Positions 60,470-64,000 of a stretch of DNA of 64,000 nucleotides are shown in pieces. The position numbers and the translations under genes are program-made. The stretch's first letter is position 1; each line of letters opens with the position of its first letter. Source of the stretch: Podospora bellae-mahoneyi (lineage: Eukaryota > Ascomycota > Sordariomycetes > Sordariales > Podosporaceae); assembly GCF_035222275.1 (NCBI RefSeq), contig NC_085885.1, positions 3,968,001-4,032,000 on the forward strand. Reading direction: 5' to 3'. A model generated the notes under the pieces. It made no database searches and was not told where the DNA came from. It saw only the letters and a list, made by a program, of their open reading frames with translations.

Positions 60470-63400
60470 CAGAGTATCCTTCCTTAAAAAACCTTAATAA
60501 TAAACTTTAATATTATAATATTTTATATTATATATAATTATTATATTATAATTAATACTATATTAAAATAAAACCTTTTATTTATATTTTTTACTTTTAA
60601 ATTCTTATTTATAAAAAATATAAAGTAATTATTTTTATAAATAAAGTACTTACCTATCTTCGTACGTTTTATAAAAATATTATAATTATAAATAAACCGG
60701 ATATTGTATAAAAGTATAATAATTTATTAACGGTCTTTCGAAAATAATAAAACTTAATAAACCTTATACTTCCTCCTACGGCAATTAACCTAATTTTAAA
60801 ACTAAAGAAGCTTTTTTTTAATAAATTAGAATATAATACTTACGCTTATATTATACGGACTAAAAGAGCGATATAAAAGTATTACCGTACGAAATATAAC
60901 TAAATTAACCTTAATATAAAAAGAAAAATATTAAAGTAACTTAATAATATTAAGGACTTTAAAAAACTAAAATATATTACTAACGTTTTTTTAAAAGTTA
61001 ATTAATTATTAAATATTTTAAAGTACGATTAACGGAACCGGTAGCCGGAAGTCCTAACCTCGTATAATAAATTTAAAAATAAAAAAAATAGTTTATGGAA
61101 TTTTATTATATAATTAATTTAATTCTTTAATAAATATTAATAATTATTATAGGAAGTAAAGAATAATTAATTTTAAATCCCTAATTAATTAAAATAAGTT
61201 AAGTATATTATTTTAAGTTTTTAAACCGGTAAGCCTTATACTTTACGATTTTTTAACTCTTAAATAAAAAATAATTAAACGGTAAGGATTTAATTATATT
61301 TATAGTCCTTTAAAAAGTTTAAAAGGAAATTAATTAGGTTATTATTAATATAATAGTAAAGTTATTATTTAATAAAGTTAATTACCTGGTTTTATTCGAG
61401 GTTAATAAAAAAATAATCGATTAAAAACCTAATAAGCCTTTTAATAATAGTAGCCTAATTTCTTATATAATATAAAAGTATTTTTTTATTTAAAAAAGGA
61501 TTTTTAAATATATTTATTATATATAGAGTTAGGATTAATAGGATCGGTTACTATACGAATTAAACGTTAATTAAATTAAAAGTTTAAAGATTATTATATA
61601 AGTAGTATGAAAGTTTTATTATAGTAGCGATAAAGCTGAACGAAAGTTATTAAATTAAATACTTATTAATTTTTTTATTAGATTTTTAAATTATTTTTTC
61701 CTATAGTCGTTATACGAAAGTACCTTTTTTTTTACCCTAATTACTATAGCCCTAAAGGATAATAAAAAGTAATATATTTTATCCGATTTTATATAAGTTT
61801 TATTTAGTATTATTACTTTCGGTAAAGCTTTTATTATATAATACTTACTTTATAAATTTTTTTAATTAAAAAAGGTAAATAAAAAGCTTAGTCTCTTTAA
61901 TATCGTTCGCTTTAAAATCTCGAGGTTTATAATTAAAATTTATTAAAGTAATTACTTTATATTAATAAACTAAATTTTAACGGTTTATACGTATAGTATA
62001 ATTATGAATAATTTTATAGTATTTAAAGGTAGGTTTACGCTTAACGGTATTACTATTATATATTAAAATATTTTTATTATTATTAACGCTTTAACCGAAA
62101 TAATATATATTTTAATTAATAAAATTAATCGTAAGGTCTAGGACCTAACTTTGTTATTAATATTAAATATTTTTTTTTAAAAGTTTTTTAAAATAATTTA
62201 AAGGATAATATAAGTTAGGATAAAATTAAGTATTCCTTTTTTTCCGATTTTAATAATATATATTTCCGGCGGCCTTAAAATTAAATTATATAATATATTA
62301 TTAAAAATCTTTCCTTTAATTAACTTTAATTAAAAGAAAAAGGTAATAATTATATTTATTATATAATCGAAACCTAATTATACTTAAACCGGATAAATAA
62401 ATTCCGAATTTTCCTTTTTAATATTATTTATTTATTATTAAAGTTACCGCCTCGTATAATAAAGCTTTTAAATATAAAGTTTTAAAATATATCGGTTAAA
62501 AGGCTTAAAAATATATTTATTTAATATAATATAATCGTAATTATACTATAATACTATAAAGGAATAAATTATATTAAATAGTTAAAACTTATTTACCGCT
62601 ATTTTTTAAAGGAGTTAAATATAAATATTATATAATACTTTTAATTTATCTATTCCTTTTACTTTAATTTATAATATTAATTTAACGGAGCCTCTACCTT
62701 TATTCTATTCTTTTAAAATATAAAATTCGTACGGCCGTTTAAGGATATTAAGTTTAGGGATACTAGCCTAGTTATATCCTTTAGTAATTTAGGAAATTAA
62801 TAGTTATTTAATAAAGTTAACCGGACCCTTTTATTATATATAAAGTATTACTTTAAATTTAAAATTAATATTCGGCTTTAATATTATATTACCGTAAATA
62901 TTACCCGCTAATTTCTTACTTATTTTATTTTAAAGAGTTTATTAAAAAATAAAATAGTACCGTCGTTCGATAATTATAATACGTTTAATTTTAATTATAA
63001 TAAAGATAATAAAATTAAAAGCTTTAATTTTATAATTACGGTTTAAACCGGCTATTCGGAAAAGATTATTAGGATAGTATATATTAAGTATATTAATTAA
63101 AGAAGGTTAGGGTATACTATACGATAATAACGGTTTATAAAGCTTAATTAATTATAATATTAATTATTTACTTTTAGCTCGGACGATACTTTAATACTTT
63201 AATAAATTAAAATTAACCTTTTTTAAAATTAACGTTATACTATACAATAAAAACAATTCTAGTATTTAACTAACTTTAATATTAAAGGCCGTTTCCGTTA
63301 AATATTTAATAACCTTAATATTAATTTTAAAAGTAATTAACGTTAAGTATTAATTTTTATTATATAAGGGTTTAATTTAATCCTTTATATTACCGGAATA

Positions 63401-63775
63401 AAGAATAAAAAAAGTATTATTTTTTTACTCCCGGCCTATTATACGAAAGATAAGGTTACTATTATTATTTCCCTTTTTATAGTAATATAAAAGGATATAA
63501 CTTAGCGTTATAAAGAATTAAAGATTAATTATATAATTTAAAACTTTAAAAAGATTTTAATTAACTAAATTAATTTTATAACGCTAAAAGCCTTTTATAC
63601 TTAAACGTTTAAGACCTTCGTTAGTAGGCTTAACGTACGATAATAATTTAACCGGATTATCTTTAACGAGTATTATATTATTTTAAATTCATTATACGAA
63701 TTTCGATTATTTTTCCGATAAATCGGTTAATATATAGCTTTAATCGGGATATAATTAATCTTCCTTATAGTTACC
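60470..63775. other. Degraded long region of macro-repeat copy 3
   Basis: Homologous to 36,010-38,526 and 53,200-56,636. It includes the terminal 0.8 kb (from about 63,005) that is absent from copy 1. Heavily mutated; no domain recognised. Confidence 0.5.
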
Positions 63776-64000
63776 CTATTAGTAATTCTCCGATGGATTA
63801 TAGTATAATCCGTTAAAAAGTATATTAAAAAAAACGCCCCACTTTAGAAATAGGGGGGTAGGATCCGTTAAGGAATTAGTTATACGATCCGATAGGATTT
63901 CTTTTACTAAAATAAAAAAGAAAAGTATTATTAGAATCGCTATAACGAGTTGTATAGAATGGTATTAAGTGTATTATCGTACGAGCTATATGGAAATAGG
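63776..64000. repeat. Macro-repeat copy 4, start only
   Basis: CTATTAGTAATTCTCCGATGG at 63,776 and the first array unit; the repeat continues beyond the window. Confidence 0.8.

Larger units (their letters stand above)
56637..63775. repeat. Macro-repeat copy 3 (7.1 kb, uninterrupted)
   Basis: The full order is visible without insertion: leading block, roughly 200-bp array (to about 58,430), CCCCCTATTA block (58,690), spacer, minisatellite array (59,112-60,400), GGTAACTATACG block and degraded long region (60,470-63,775). It ends in the sequence TTACCCTATTAG that starts the next copy. Confidence 0.82.
29790..64000. repeat. RIP-mutated AT-rich repeat block (heterochromatin-like)
   Basis: The base composition changes sharply about 120 bases beyond the tRNA and stays AT-rich to the window end. 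In many stretches (for example 42,301-42,540) there is not one CA or TG dinucleotide, while CG, CC and CT persist. Exhaustion of CpA into TpA on both strands is the known product of repeat-induced point mutation. Translated retrotransposon domains inside it are full of stops of the CAA/CAG/TGG-to-stop kind. Only the younger LTRs and a few patches retain CA/TG. No intact gene is present. Confidence 0.92.

Overview
The window is nuclear DNA of a filamentous ascomycete, most likely a Sordariomycete and possibly Sordariales. The genes carry short introns of about 44-60 bases with GT(A/G)NGT-type donors and CTAAC/CTGAC-like branch points. The families are typical of such fungi: cutinase, S10 carboxypeptidase, fungal phospholipase A2, bilirubin-oxidase-type multicopper oxidase and an LsdA-like protein. 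The right half carries extreme RIP (repeat-induced point mutation) damage. Species is not determinable from this sequence alone.

Left half (1-29.7 kb), balanced base composition. In order: the 5' part of an LsdA-like secreted protein gene (minus); an orphan 182-aa gene (minus); an MFS transporter (minus); a formyltetrahydrofolate deformylase (minus) divergent from an S10 serine carboxypeptidase (plus, six exons); a broken flavin monooxygenase (plus) convergent with a broken cytochrome P450 (minus); a broken secreted protein gene (plus) convergent with a cutinase (minus); a TPR protein (minus) divergent from a secreted phospholipase A2 (plus); a multicopper oxidase (minus); a large secreted protein of unknown family (plus); and a tRNA-Arg(UCG) with an 11-nt intron (minus). 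Exon junctions were resolved by hand and checked for phase. The secreted enzymes (carboxypeptidase, cutinase, phospholipase, oxidase) suit a saprotrophic or plant-associated life. The FMO and P450 look like a decayed oxidative gene pair.

Right half (about 29.8-64 kb), very AT-rich. CpA and TpG are almost absent over long stretches while CpG survives, which is the signature of RIP. There are no intact genes. The scaffold is a head-to-tail macro-tandem repeat of roughly 5.4-7.1 kb units starting at about 30,311 (truncated), 32,669, 38,527, 56,637 and 63,776. Each unit contains an array of roughly 200-bp repeats, a second array with a 29-bp minisatellite core, and a long region of unidentified degraded sequence. 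Nested in it are a complete 11.79-kb Ty3/gypsy-type LTR retrotransposon (40,926-52,715) with 360-bp LTRs, two solo LTRs with shared 3' halves but unrelated U3 regions, and a gag fragment next to the tRNA. This could be pericentromeric, centromeric or other constitutive heterochromatin; that is inference.
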